Positions 8,467-18,296 of a DNA stretch of 64,000 nt are shown here, in pieces. This stretch comes from DASZTV01 sp035547515. GTDB taxonomy: Bacteria; Actinomycetota; Actinomycetes; JAFAQI01. A program made the translations under genes and the position numbers. Position 1 is the stretch's first letter, and every line of letters starts with the position of its first letter. The stretch spans positions 15,922 to 79,921 of the forward strand of contig DASZUS010000077.1 in NCBI GenBank assembly GCA_035547515.1, given 5' to 3'. Below the pieces are notes generated by a model. It saw nothing but the letters and a program-made list of their open reading frames with translations. It did no database searches and was not told the DNA's origin.

Positions 8467-9614
8467 CGAGAAGACCCGAGAACCGAGCGGGCCACCAGCA
8501 TCCGCTGCACCTCGATCGTCCCGGAGGCAACGGTCGCCGCCTGCGCGTAGCGCCAGTGGTCGTCGATCGACCCGTGCAGCACCGCGTCGGGACCCGCGTC
8601 GAGCGCACCGGCGCCGACCGCGTCGACCAGCACCTCCGCGACGGTCTGGTCACACGTCGTCGTGACGATGCGGGCGGTCGATGCTGCCGACGGGTCGATG
8701 CCGCCGGCGTCGCCGACCGCGCGGTAGGCCAGCAGCCGCGCGACTCGCAGATCGACCAGCGCCCGTACCCATCGCGCGTGCAGCGCCGGAGCGAGCGACT
8801 CCCACGTGCCGTCGTCCTCGAGCACCTCGAGCAGCCGCTGCATGAGCGACTCGCAGCGGGCGTACCTCGCGATGCCGACCCGCTCGTAGGCGAGTGCGTC
8901 GCGCATCACCTTCCACCCCTGCCCAACCTCCCCGAGCACGTCGTCCGGGCCGACCCGCAGCCCGTCGATGAAGACCTCGTTGAGGTGGTGCGGGCCGAGC
9001 ATCGACGGGATCGGCCGGACCTCGATGCCGGGCCGGTCCATCGGCACGAGGAACAAGGTGATCCGCTGCTCGCTCGGCGCTTCCGGGTCGGTGCACGTCG
9101 CGAGCACGCACCACTGCGCCATGAGGGCGTACGACGTCCACACCTTCTGGCCGCTGACGACCCAGCCGTCGCCGTCCTTCACCGCCCGGGTCCGCAGCGA
9201 GGCCAGGTCGCTGCCGGCCTCGGGCTCGGAGAACCCCTGACACCAGATCACCTCGCCGGCCGCGATCGCGGGCAGGTGCTTGTCCCGCTGGGCCTGCGTC
9301 CCGTGACGCATCAGCGCGGGTCCGACCCAGTTGACGCCCATGTACTGCGGGCCGCGCGGCTCGTGGTGGGCCCACATCTCCTCGCGGACGATCGTCTGGT
9401 CCCAGACCGAGCCCCCGCCCCCGCCGTACTCCTCCGGCCACGCCAGGCAGAGCAGGCCCTGTTCGGCGAGGGTCCGGCAGAACGCGTTGCACAGCTCGAG
9501 GTCCGCCGGGTCGTCGGTGCAGGCGCCCTGGAACGTCTCGGGGATGTGCTGGTGGATCAGCTCGCGCAGCCGGTGGCGAAGCGCCGCCGCGTCCGCCCCG
9601 AGGTCGTAGTCCAC
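8463..9614 (-). CDS. Acyl-CoA dehydrogenase
   Basis: This 383-residue full-length ACAD has WCQGFSEPEAGSDLASLRT (FAD/substrate strand), GQKVWTSYA, and the C-terminal ASGTIEVQRMLVARSVLG. The GTG at 9614 (VDYDLGADAAALRHRL) gives a standard ACAD N-terminus. An in-frame ATG at 9656 exists, but it lies in the arm of the inverted-repeat element and would add Cys-rich, non-family residues (MCYFELEVFL). It is the first gene of a five-gene operon coupled by overlaps. It is likely the catalytic partner of the 307-residue ACAD-like subunit downstream. Confidence 0.87.
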   Translation of the reverse strand: MDYDLGADAAALRHRLRELIHQHIPETFQGACTDDPADLELCNAFCRTLAEQGLLCLAWPEEYGGGGGSVWDQTIVREEMWAHHEPRGPQYMGVNWVGPALMRHGTQAQRDKHLPAIAAGEVIWCQGFSEPEAGSDLASLRTRAVKDGDGWVVSGQKVWTSYALMAQWCVLATCTDPEAPSEQRITLFLVPMDRPGIEVRPIPSMLGPHHLNEVFIDGLRVGPDDVLGEVGQGWKVMRDALAYERVGIARYARCESLMQRLLEVLEDDGTWESLAPALHARWVRALVDLRVARLLAYRAVGDAGGIDPSAASTARIVTTTCDQTVAEVLVDAVGAGALDAGPDAVLHGSIDDHWRYAQAATVASGTIEVQRMLVARSVLGSSR

Positions 9615-9643
9615 GACGCATGAGCATAGGAACACTTCGAGCT

Positions 9644-9745
9644 CGAAGTAGCACATGACCGCCGGCTTACCGGGCCGATTGCTGCCTCAACGCCCGATTC
9701 GGCGACCACTTCCTGTGCTGCTCCGAGCAGTCATGTGCTACTTCG
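9644..9745. repeat. Inverted-repeat element, copy 1 (102 bp)
   Basis: The left arm CGAAGTAGCACATGAC (9644-9659) and right arm GTCATGTGCTACTTCG (9730-9745) are perfect 16-nt inverted repeats around 70 bp of unrelated sequence. The same arms recur at 42091-42182 and 54103-54193. This copy lies between the divergent starts of an ACAD and an HD-domain protein. Each arm supplies an ATG in frame with the gene on its side (9656 minus, 9733 plus). A 12-nt tandem duplication (gtcggcggatgg/a, 9749-9772) follows immediately. No target-site duplication or transposase is seen. Confidence 0.85.
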
Positions 9746-9786
9746 GGGGTCGGCGGATGGGTCGGCGGATGAGGGATGATGCGCAC

Positions 9787-10371
9787 ATGACTCAGGTGAG
9801 TGAGCGCGCGACGTTCCACGACATGGCGCAGAGCACGCGCGAGGACTGGCAGATCATCGCCACCCACCAGGCCAACTACATGGTCGACCTGCCGAGCCGG
9901 GTGCTCGACCACCTTCGGTTGCTCGACGGGGACTTCTGCGGGTTCGCGGTGGACCGGCTGACGCACTCGTTGCAGACCGCGGCTCGCGCCGAGCGGGCCG
10001 GCCGCGACGACCGCTACGTCCTCGCCGCCCTGCTGCACGACATCGGCGACACTCTCGGCTCGTTCAACCACGCCGACATCGCCGCCGCGATCGTGAAGCC
10101 GTTCGTCAGCCCGGAGATCCACTGGATGGTCGAGCACCACGCGGAGTTCCAGGGCTACTACTTCTTCCACCACCTCGGCCTCGACCGCGAGATCCGCGAG
10201 AAGTACCGCGGCCAACCCGAGTTCGACCTCACCGCGGAGTTCTGCGCGGAGTACGACTCGCCCGCGTTCGACCCGTCGTACGACACCCCTCCGCTCGAGC
10301 ACTACGAGCCGCTGGTGCGCGAGCTGATGGTCAGCCCGATCCGATCGATCTACCTGCGCGACCAGGCTTAG
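9787..10371 (+). CDS. HD-domain protein (metallohydrolase or diiron oxygenase-like)
   Basis: The 194-residue protein has an HD signature: THSLQTAARAERAG (His60), ALLHDIGD (His84-Asp85), NHAD (His95), EHHAEFQGYYFFHHLG (His117/118, His128/129). HD proteins bind one or two metals. Most are phosphohydrolases, but the His-His-Asp spacing (24 residues between the first His and the HD) and the EHH...HHLG region recall the PhnZ/MIOX-type mixed-valent diiron oxygenases; this is a suggestion only. The ATG at 9787 is preferred, although an in-frame ATG at 9733 lies within the repeat arm. It is monocistronic and convergent with the START-like gene; the stops overlap by 4 bp. Confidence 0.75.
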   Translation: MTQVSERATFHDMAQSTREDWQIIATHQANYMVDLPSRVLDHLRLLDGDFCGFAVDRLTHSLQTAARAERAGRDDRYVLAALLHDIGDTLGSFNHADIAAAIVKPFVSPEIHWMVEHHAEFQGYYFFHHLGLDREIREKYRGQPEFDLTAEFCAEYDSPAFDPSYDTPPLEHYEPLVRELMVSPIRSIYLRDQA

Positions 10372-10844
10372 CCGTCGGCGGCGAGGTACGTCGCCAGCGA
10401 GCCGAGCAGCCCCACCGTCCCCGCTTCGCGCTGCGCGGAAGTGTCGTGGCCGTCAAGGAAGACGCCCTGCTCGGTGACTGTTAGCTGCGTGGTGCCGGCT
10501 GGCTCGCTGAACTCGACCGTCGCCACGCTGACCGAGATGCGGTCGTCGTCGGCGTACATCTCGTACGAGTAGACGATGCGCTGCTCGTCGACGATGTCGT
10601 GAAGGTCGGCGTCGTAGGTGTAGACGGGGGCGTCGGGGTGCGGCCGGCCGCTGAACCTCTCGTGGCCGCCGACCCGGAAGTCGAGCTCGTAGCCGTTGCC
10701 GAGCGCCTCGGCGGAGCCGGTGAACCACTGCGCCTTGCGGCGAGGGTCCGCCCAGGCTCGGAACACCGCGGCAACCGGCGCTTCGTAGGTGCGCACGATC
10801 ACGAACGTGTCGTGGCTGACGCTGGACTGGACGGACTGGGTCAT
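10368..10844 (-). CDS. SRPBCC (AHSA1-type) protein
   Basis: This 158-residue START/Bet v1-like protein shows AHSA1 family features: TYEAPVAAVFRAWADPRRKAQWF near the N-terminus, DFRVGGHERF, and GTTQLTVTEQGVFLDG toward the end. These proteins bind hydrophobic ligands and are commonly encoded right after an ArsR regulator. The ATG at 10844 overlaps the stop of the truncated ArsR remnant (10841) as ATGA, which is the canonical arrangement. The cellular role is unknown. Confidence 0.85.
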   Translation of the reverse strand: MTQSVQSSVSHDTFVIVRTYEAPVAAVFRAWADPRRKAQWFTGSAEALGNGYELDFRVGGHERFSGRPHPDAPVYTYDADLHDIVDEQRIVYSYEMYADDDRISVSVATVEFSEPAGTTQLTVTEQGVFLDGHDTSAQREAGTVGLLGSLATYLAADG

Positions 10845-11059
10845 GAGCTCTCCTGGTCGGTGGCTTCTTCGCGGAGCAGATCGCCGAGGCGGTCGAGCCG
10901 GGTCTCCCAACCGCGGCGCCGATCAGCCATCCACTGCTCCGCCGCGGTCAGTGCCGCAGGTTGGATCCGGCAGATCCGGGTGCGCCCGACCTTCTCGGTC
11001 GTCACGACGCCGCAGGCCTCGAGGACCTGGACGTGCTGCATGACGGCGGCGAGGGTCAT
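10841..11059 (-). pseudogene. Truncated ArsR-family regulator
   Basis: Seventy-two residues remain: TLAAVMQHVQVLEACGVV is the recognition-helix part of an ArsR winged helix, followed by the wing (TTEKVGRTRICRI) and the usual C-terminal helix (AAEQWMADRRRGWETRLDRL). A typical member has about 40-45 more N-terminal residues, including the first helices. Directly before the ATG at 11059 comes an in-frame TAG (TAGTTAGTTATG), and 6 bp further is the stop of the VOC gene, so the 5' part is gone rather than out of frame. The product probably cannot fold normally. It is still translationally coupled to the SRPBCC gene. Confidence 0.72.
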
Positions 11060-11065
11060 AACTAA

Positions 11066-11494
11066 CTAGAAGGACACGCGGGCGTCCACCAGCTCGACCA
11101 TCACGCCGTCGGGGTCGGTGACCGTGGCGGCGAAGCCTTCACGCGCCCGGATCCGGCGCGGCGTTCCCCCGAGGCCGAGCGCCGCGAGGCGCGCCAGCGT
11201 CTCGTCGACCGGGACGTGGAACGAGATCAGCGTCAGACCGCGGTGCGGGAGCCCGTCGCCCGCAGGCTCGGCGCGTGCCCGCCCGTCGTAGAGGTCGAGC
11301 AGCTCGAGCCGCGTCGCCCCTGGGTTTCCGGGCTGCGCGAGAAACAGCGTGCGGGCCTTCTCGGTCTTGACCCCGAGAAAGGCCTCCATGTCCATCGGCA
11401 GCGTGACGTCGAAGACCACTTCGAGCCCGATGCCGTCGACGTAGAAGCGAAGCGAGGCGTCGAAGTCGGCAGGGCACAGGCCGATGTGGTCCAC
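11066..11494 (-). CDS. VOC/glyoxalase-family protein
   Basis: The 142-residue protein has the two beta-alpha-beta-beta-beta modules of the vicinal oxygen chelate fold: VDHIGLCPADFDASLRFY at the N-terminus and a C-terminal VTDPDGVMVELVDA, where the glutamate of VELVD is a usual metal ligand, with His3 near the start. The GTG start at 11494 lies 11 bp after the HyuA stop, so it is likely co-transcribed with hyuBA. VOC proteins include lyases, epimerases (methylmalonyl-CoA epimerase type) and dioxygenases. The reaction cannot be told here. Confidence 0.82.
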   Translation of the reverse strand: MDHIGLCPADFDASLRFYVDGIGLEVVFDVTLPMDMEAFLGVKTEKARTLFLAQPGNPGATRLELLDLYDGRARAEPAGDGLPHRGLTLISFHVPVDETLARLAALGLGGTPRRIRAREGFAATVTDPDGVMVELVDARVSF

Positions 11495-11505
11495 GAGCTC
11501 ACCCG

Positions 11506-13545
11506 TTACAGGTCGATGAGGATGTCGCCCTCGGGCGCGGCCTGAGCGCGTTCGCCCGGCCCGACGACCACCGTCGTGAACGGCCCAGCAACCGCCGCGG
11601 GGCCGACCACGGCGGCACCGGGACGCATCGCCGTCATGTCGTAGACCGGTACGCCGTCATGCCACGCATCGCCGATGTACATCCGGCGCTTCGTCGTCGG
11701 CTCGATCGCGGCAGCCGCGTCCAGCACTCGCTCCGCCGGCTGACTGACCTCGCCGACCGCGACCAGCCGCACCCCGCGAAGGATCGGGTCCTGCGCGCGT
11801 GCCTCGATCAGCCGGGCCTCCGCGTTGCGCCGGTGGAACTCGTTGACCGCGGCGTCGACGTCGGCGGGATGCTCGACCGGGATCGAGACGTCGAAGGTCT
11901 GGCCCGGGTAGACCAGCAGCAGCGACCACTCGAGCTTGATCCGGTCGTCGGGGACGTTGGCCACCTTGAGCTCCGCGCGGGCGTTCGCCTCGAGCTCGGA
12001 GGCCAGCGCGCCGAGGTGGGTGAGGTCGACGCCCGCGATCGGCGTGATGTAACCGCGCGAGTCGTCGATGACGTGGTTCGCCGACAAGAGGCCGAGCGCG
12101 GAGAACCCAGCGGCGGCCGCCGGTACGACGCACCGGCGCATCCCCAGGGCGCGCGCCTGCACCGTCGCGTGGACCCCGCCCATCCCGCCGAAGGCGACCA
12201 GGTTGAGCTTGCGCGGGTCGGCGCCGGCGAGCGAGAGGACGCGGCGTACCGCGTCTGTCATGTTCGCGTCGACGATCCGTACGGCGGCTGCCGCGACCTC
12301 CTCGACCGACATGCCGACTCGGTCGCCGACCTTCGCGAGCGCGTCGCGAGCGCCCTCGACGTCGAGGGTCATCCGGCCGTTGGCGAAGCCATCGGGGGCG
12401 AGCCGGCCGAGCACCAGGTCGGCGTCGGTCACCGTCGGCTCGGTGCCGCCCCGCCGGTAGCAGACCGGTCCGGGCTGGCTCTGCGCGGACTGGGGGCCGA
12501 CGTGGAGCACGCCGCCCTCTTCCCAGATGATCGAGCCGCCGCCGGCGCCCACCGACGGGATGTCGATCATCGGGATCCCGATGCAGTAGCGATGGAACCA
12601 GTTCCAGTCAATCTTGATCTCGTGACGCCCGTCGCGGATCAGGCACACGTCGTAGCTCGTCCCGCCCATGTCGACGCTGACCACGTCGCCGAGATCGGAC
12701 TTGCCCGCGACCTTGGCGGCCGCCGTCACGCCGCCGGTCGGCCCGGAGCCGATCGTCGCGACGGCGCGCCGCGCGGCGGCGTCCGCGGTCGCCACGCCAC
12801 CTGAGGAGGTCGCGACCAGCAGCTCGTGGGCGTACCCGGACTCGGCGAGACGGGCGGTAAGCCTGCCCAGGTAGCGCGCGATCGGTGGCCCGACGTAAGC
12901 GTTGACCAGGGTCGTCGAGGTCCGCTCGAACTCCGGCGGCTTCGGCAGCACCTCGTGGGAGAGGGAGACCATCTCCACCTCGGGGTACTCGTCGAGCACG
13001 ATCTCCCGAGCCCGCAGCTCGTGGCTGTGGTTGAGGTAGGAGTGCAGAAAGCTGATCGCGATCGAGGTCACCCCGAACGCGCGCAGCCGAGCCGTCGCCT
13101 TGCGGACGCCCTCCTCGTCGAGCGGCGTCTCCACCTCGCCCTCGGCGGTCATGCGCTCGTCGACTTCCAGCCGGACGCGCCGGCGGGCGATCGGGTACGG
13201 CGCCGGCAGCGTCGGGTCCCAGATGTCTTCCTTGTAGCAGCGGCGGAACTCGATCTCGTCGCGGAAGCCCTTGGTGACGATCAATCCGGTGGGCGCACCC
13301 GTCATCTGGATCATCGTGTTGTCGCCGGTGGTCGTGCCGTGCACGATCGTGTCGGTCTGGCGCAGCAACGCCTTGAGGCTGAGGCCTTCAGCCTCGGCCG
13401 CCTGCGCGATCGCGTTGATGACCCCGTCGCTCTGGTCGCCCGGGGTTGTCGGCGCCTTCTCGAGCAGCAAGCTGCCGTCCGGACGCATGACGACGCAGTC
13501 GGTGAAGGTGCCGCCGACGTCGACCCCGATTCGGTAGCCGGTCAC
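11506..13545 (-). CDS. hyuA: Hydantoinase/oxoprolinase subunit A (HyuA-like)
   Basis: The 679-residue protein opens with an actin-like ATPase fold (VTGYRIGVDVGGTFTDCVV) and contains THGTT-like VHGTTTGDNT, ATIGSGPTGGV, VDMGGTSYDV and GGMGGVHA, all typical of the HyuA/oxoprolinase/acetone carboxylase beta family. These ATP-dependent enzymes work with a HyuB subunit on cyclic amides or carboxylate ketones. The GTG at 13545 overlaps the HyuB stop (GTGA). The substrate is uncertain: a hydantoin, 5-oxoproline-like compound or a ketone (carboxylase type) are all possible. Confidence 0.85.
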   Translation of the reverse strand: MTGYRIGVDVGGTFTDCVVMRPDGSLLLEKAPTTPGDQSDGVINAIAQAAEAEGLSLKALLRQTDTIVHGTTTGDNTMIQMTGAPTGLIVTKGFRDEIEFRRCYKEDIWDPTLPAPYPIARRRVRLEVDERMTAEGEVETPLDEEGVRKATARLRAFGVTSIAISFLHSYLNHSHELRAREIVLDEYPEVEMVSLSHEVLPKPPEFERTSTTLVNAYVGPPIARYLGRLTARLAESGYAHELLVATSSGGVATADAAARRAVATIGSGPTGGVTAAAKVAGKSDLGDVVSVDMGGTSYDVCLIRDGRHEIKIDWNWFHRYCIGIPMIDIPSVGAGGGSIIWEEGGVLHVGPQSAQSQPGPVCYRRGGTEPTVTDADLVLGRLAPDGFANGRMTLDVEGARDALAKVGDRVGMSVEEVAAAAVRIVDANMTDAVRRVLSLAGADPRKLNLVAFGGMGGVHATVQARALGMRRCVVPAAAAGFSALGLLSANHVIDDSRGYITPIAGVDLTHLGALASELEANARAELKVANVPDDRIKLEWSLLLVYPGQTFDVSIPVEHPADVDAAVNEFHRRNAEARLIEARAQDPILRGVRLVAVGEVSQPAERVLDAAAAIEPTTKRRMYIGDAWHDGVPVYDMTAMRPGAAVVGPAAVAGPFTTVVVGPGERAQAAPEGDILIDL

Positions 13546-15302
13546 GCGGCGGGGCTCCGGCGGCTCGCCCGCTCCTTCGCGGTGGCCTCCTCGTCGAGCG
13601 CGAGCGTCATGTCCTCGAGCGAGCCGGTGATCACCACGCCGTAGTCGCGCTTGGCCGCCTCGATGGAGACGTACTCGTCCCACACGTCGTCGAGCACCGC
13701 CTGCGGATCGCGCAGCAGCGGGTCGCCCCAGCCGCCCCCGCCGCCGAACTTGTAGTCGAGGCGGTCGCCGGTCTCGAGCAGTACACCGGACACGGCGGTC
13801 TCCACCTTCGTCTCACCGACGTAGCAGATGTCCGGGGAGCCGTCGTGGCCGCCGGCGATGCCCGGGTGGGTGTGGCGCTGGTTCACGACGTACTGGTTGA
13901 TGTAGGTCGGCGTACGCACCTCTTTGATGAAGTGGCTGCCGCAGCCGCCGCGCCACTGGCCGGGACCTCCCGAGTCGGTGACGAAGTTCCTGCCCCGCAG
14001 GATGTGGGGGAACAGCTGCTCGTTGATCTCGGCGCTCGCCTTGATCAGGTTGCCCATCGAGGCGGCCAGCGCGCCCCAGCCGTCGGTGCCCTTGACCGCG
14101 CTGACCCAGCCGGCGCTGACCTCGCCGCCGTGGTCGAAGAACGGACGACCGGTACGCGGGTCGAGATCACCCCACATCTGCCGCGGGCTGCCGAACTTGT
14201 AGCTCTGCGGGCAGCAGCGGTCGGGAAGGATCTTGCTCATCGCGATCGCGATGGCGTCACCCACCTCGACGCCCGGATGGTGGGTGCCGCTGGAGACCGG
14301 CTTGCCCTCGACCGGGTTGAGGCAGCAGCCTTCCGGCACCCGCAGGTCGATGCAGTTGAAGAAGCCTTCGTTCTTGGGGATCGTCGGGTCGACGAGGCTG
14401 GCGAGCTGCGCGATCACGTTGCCGCGGGTGTTGCCGAAGGTCGACCACGCCTGGATGTTCGGGCGGGTGTCGGAGCCCTCGAAGTCGATGATCAGCCGGT
14501 CGCCGGTGACGGTGATCTCGCAGTGCACGTGGATGTCCGTGTTGCCCGCCGGGTCGTGGTCGCAGTAGACGTCTGCGGTGTAGGTGCCGTCAGGCCAGCC
14601 GGCGATCTCCTCGGAGAACCGCCGCGTCGCATCGGCGATCGTCCACTCGACGGTGCCCTGCAGCGCGGCCGCGCCGTACTCCTCGATGATCTCGGTCAGC
14701 CGGCGGGCGCCGAGCTGGGCAGCGCCGACCTGTGAGCGAAGATCGCCGATGAAGCCGGCCAGGCGGCTGTTGGCGCGCATCATCAGTACGACGTCGCGGC
14801 GCTCGACGCCGCGCTCGACCAGCTTGAGCACCGGATAGCGGACGCCTTCGCTCCAGATGTCCTTCGCGAAGACGTTGTAGCCCCCGGCCATTGCACCGCC
14901 GGTGTCGCCGTGGTGGCACTGGATCGAGGCGAACAGCATCAGGTTGCCGTCGGGGTCGAAGACCGGCGCGAACACGTTGACGTCGGGTAGGTGGCCGCCG
15001 CCGTGATACGGGTCGTTGGCGATCAACACGTCGCCCGGGTAGAGCTCGCCTTCGAAGAACTCGCTGGCGAAGCGGACCGGCAGCGTCGAGGAGAGCATGA
15101 ACTGCGGGATGCCGACCGACAGCGCGGCCAGCCGGCCGGTTGCATCGAGGATCGTCGCGTTGCGCTCGTTCGACTGGTTGAGGATCGGCGTCGTCGCGGT
15201 GCGCGAGACGTAGGTCGCCATCTCGAAGCAGATCGTCTCCATCGCCGAGCGAATCACGGTCGCAGTGACCGCGTCGACTCCTGGGCTGGCCTCGATCGTC
15301 AC
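13542..15302 (-). CDS. hyuB: Hydantoinase/oxoprolinase subunit B (HyuB-like)
   Basis: This 586-residue HyuB-family protein shows the conserved GDVLIANDPYHGGGHLPDV region and ENxGFFxC-like NEGFFNCIDLRVPEG, SSGTHHPGVEVGDA and the C-terminal GGGGGWGDPLLRD motif. It forms a complex with HyuA encoded immediately downstream. The GTG at 15302 (VTIEASPGVDAVTATVIRSA) is the best start. A much longer open frame runs upstream but crosses the divergent CoA ligase gene, so it is spurious. It is divergent from 15381 with a palindrome in the 78-bp gap. Confidence 0.85.
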   Translation of the reverse strand: MTIEASPGVDAVTATVIRSAMETICFEMATYVSRTATTPILNQSNERNATILDATGRLAALSVGIPQFMLSSTLPVRFASEFFEGELYPGDVLIANDPYHGGGHLPDVNVFAPVFDPDGNLMLFASIQCHHGDTGGAMAGGYNVFAKDIWSEGVRYPVLKLVERGVERRDVVLMMRANSRLAGFIGDLRSQVGAAQLGARRLTEIIEEYGAAALQGTVEWTIADATRRFSEEIAGWPDGTYTADVYCDHDPAGNTDIHVHCEITVTGDRLIIDFEGSDTRPNIQAWSTFGNTRGNVIAQLASLVDPTIPKNEGFFNCIDLRVPEGCCLNPVEGKPVSSGTHHPGVEVGDAIAIAMSKILPDRCCPQSYKFGSPRQMWGDLDPRTGRPFFDHGGEVSAGWVSAVKGTDGWGALAASMGNLIKASAEINEQLFPHILRGRNFVTDSGGPGQWRGGCGSHFIKEVRTPTYINQYVVNQRHTHPGIAGGHDGSPDICYVGETKVETAVSGVLLETGDRLDYKFGGGGGWGDPLLRDPQAVLDDVWDEYVSIEAAKRDYGVVITGSLEDMTLALDEEATAKERASRRSPAA

Positions 15303-15337
15303 GACGAGCCTCCGGTAAGAGAATCTTGACCGCGCTG

Positions 15338-15358
15338 TAGGAGAACGCTGCTCTCCTA
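15338..15358. promoter_or_regulatory. Palindrome in divergent promoter region
   Basis: Arms TAGGAGA (15338-15344) and TCTCCTA (15352-15358) are a perfect 7-bp inverted repeat with a 7-bp spacer, in the 78-bp gap between hyuB (minus) and a CoA ligase (plus, start 15381). Size and position fit a TetR- or GntR-type operator. No cognate regulator is adjacent. Confidence 0.45.
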
Positions 15359-15380
15359 GGTGTGGAAGTCTGTCACAGCG

Positions 15381-17077
<1,697 letters not shown>

Positions 17078-17081
<4 letters not shown>

Positions 17082-18283
17082 CCGACTCGACGCAGGCTCC
17101 CGACGACGACGGCCTCGACGTGAGCGACTTGGCTCGCCACATGGGCGTCCCGATCATGCCGGGTGAGCTCAAGGACCCGATCGCCCTCAACGACGTACGC
17201 CGCTGGGTGCAGGCGATGCACTACCCGAACCCGCTGCACTACGACGAGAAGTACGCCGCGGAGAGCCGGTTCGGGCGGATCATCGCCCCGCAGTCCTACA
17301 CCGTCGCCACCGACACCAGCCACGGCTGCGCGCCCGCGCAGGTCGGCCGGATCCCGGACTCGCATCTGGTCTTCGGCGGCGACGAGTGGTGGTTCTTCGA
17401 GACGCGGCTCGAGCCCGGCGACAAGGTGCTCTGCCACCGGATGCCCTACGACTACAAGGTCGCGGAGACCTCGTTCGCCGGCCCGACGTGCTTTCAGCGC
17501 GGAGACACGCTCTACATCACGGACAAAGGCGGCCGCGTCGCGCTGCAGCGCTCGACCGCGATCCGCTACAAGGTCCGCAAGGCCAAGGAGAAGGACCTCT
17601 ACGGTTCGGAGTCCGAGGCCGGCGACGCCGAGCCGGAGTGGACGGAGGACAAGCTCGCCGAGCTCGACGCGATCAAGGCCGAGTTCATCGACGCGCTGCA
17701 GGCGCTCGGCCACGACAAGCGTTTGCTGGGCTCGGTGAAGGAAGGCGATGTGCTCCCGCGCAACGTCCTCGGCCCGCACTCGCTGGCGAGCTTCACCACC
17801 GAGTGGCGCGCCTACCCGATGACCCCGTGGGGCGCGATGGCGAAGGGTCCGACCTCCGTCAAGGGCATCGACCTCGGCTACACGAAGGACTTCGCGGGCA
17901 ACGAGGGCGACCGCAACCTGGAGCGGCGCGACCCCGAGCGCACCGACGGCGCGTACTACGGCCCGTCGCGCGGGCACCTGCAGCCGCAGTGGGCGAAGAA
18001 GATCGGCATGGCCCGCGGCTACGGGTACGGCGCGTCGATGGGCGCGTGGGTGCTCGATTACGTCGCCGCCTGGGCCGGCGAATGGGGTCACATCACCCAC
18101 GCCGACGTCAAGTACCGCTCCCCGGCGCTGACCGGCGACGCCAGCTTCATCACCGGCACGGTGACCGGCGTGCGCGAAGAGCGCCGCCGGGTGCACGTCG
18201 CCGACGTCGACGTACGCATCGTCAACCAGGACGACCAGGTCCAGGCCAAGGGCTCGGTCTCGGTCCAGCTCCCCCTCGAGTAA
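17078..18283 (+). CDS. MaoC-like double-hotdog dehydratase
   Basis: The 401-residue protein has two hotdog halves. The N-terminal half carries NPLHYDEKYAAESRFGRIIAPQ, a FAS1-type dehydratase motif; the C-terminal half ends ADVKYRSPALTGDASFITGTV, the typical MaoC/hotdog strand pattern. A charged linker (about residues 165-210) joins them. Such proteins hydrate 2-enoyl-CoAs with (R) stereochemistry. The ATG at 17078 overlaps the stop of the CoA ligase. It probably performs a hydration step in the same pathway as the ligase upstream and the crotonase downstream. Two hydratases of different folds in one operon suggests two different enoyl substrates. Confidence 0.8.
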
Positions 18284-18296
18284 GGAAGCACACCAG

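Noticed and set aside
9615..9656. Upstream ATG start for the ACAD (MCYFELEV extension)
   Set aside because: The extension comes from the repeat arm and is not ACAD-like; the GTG at 9614 gives the standard N-terminus. It is kept as an open question in the findings.
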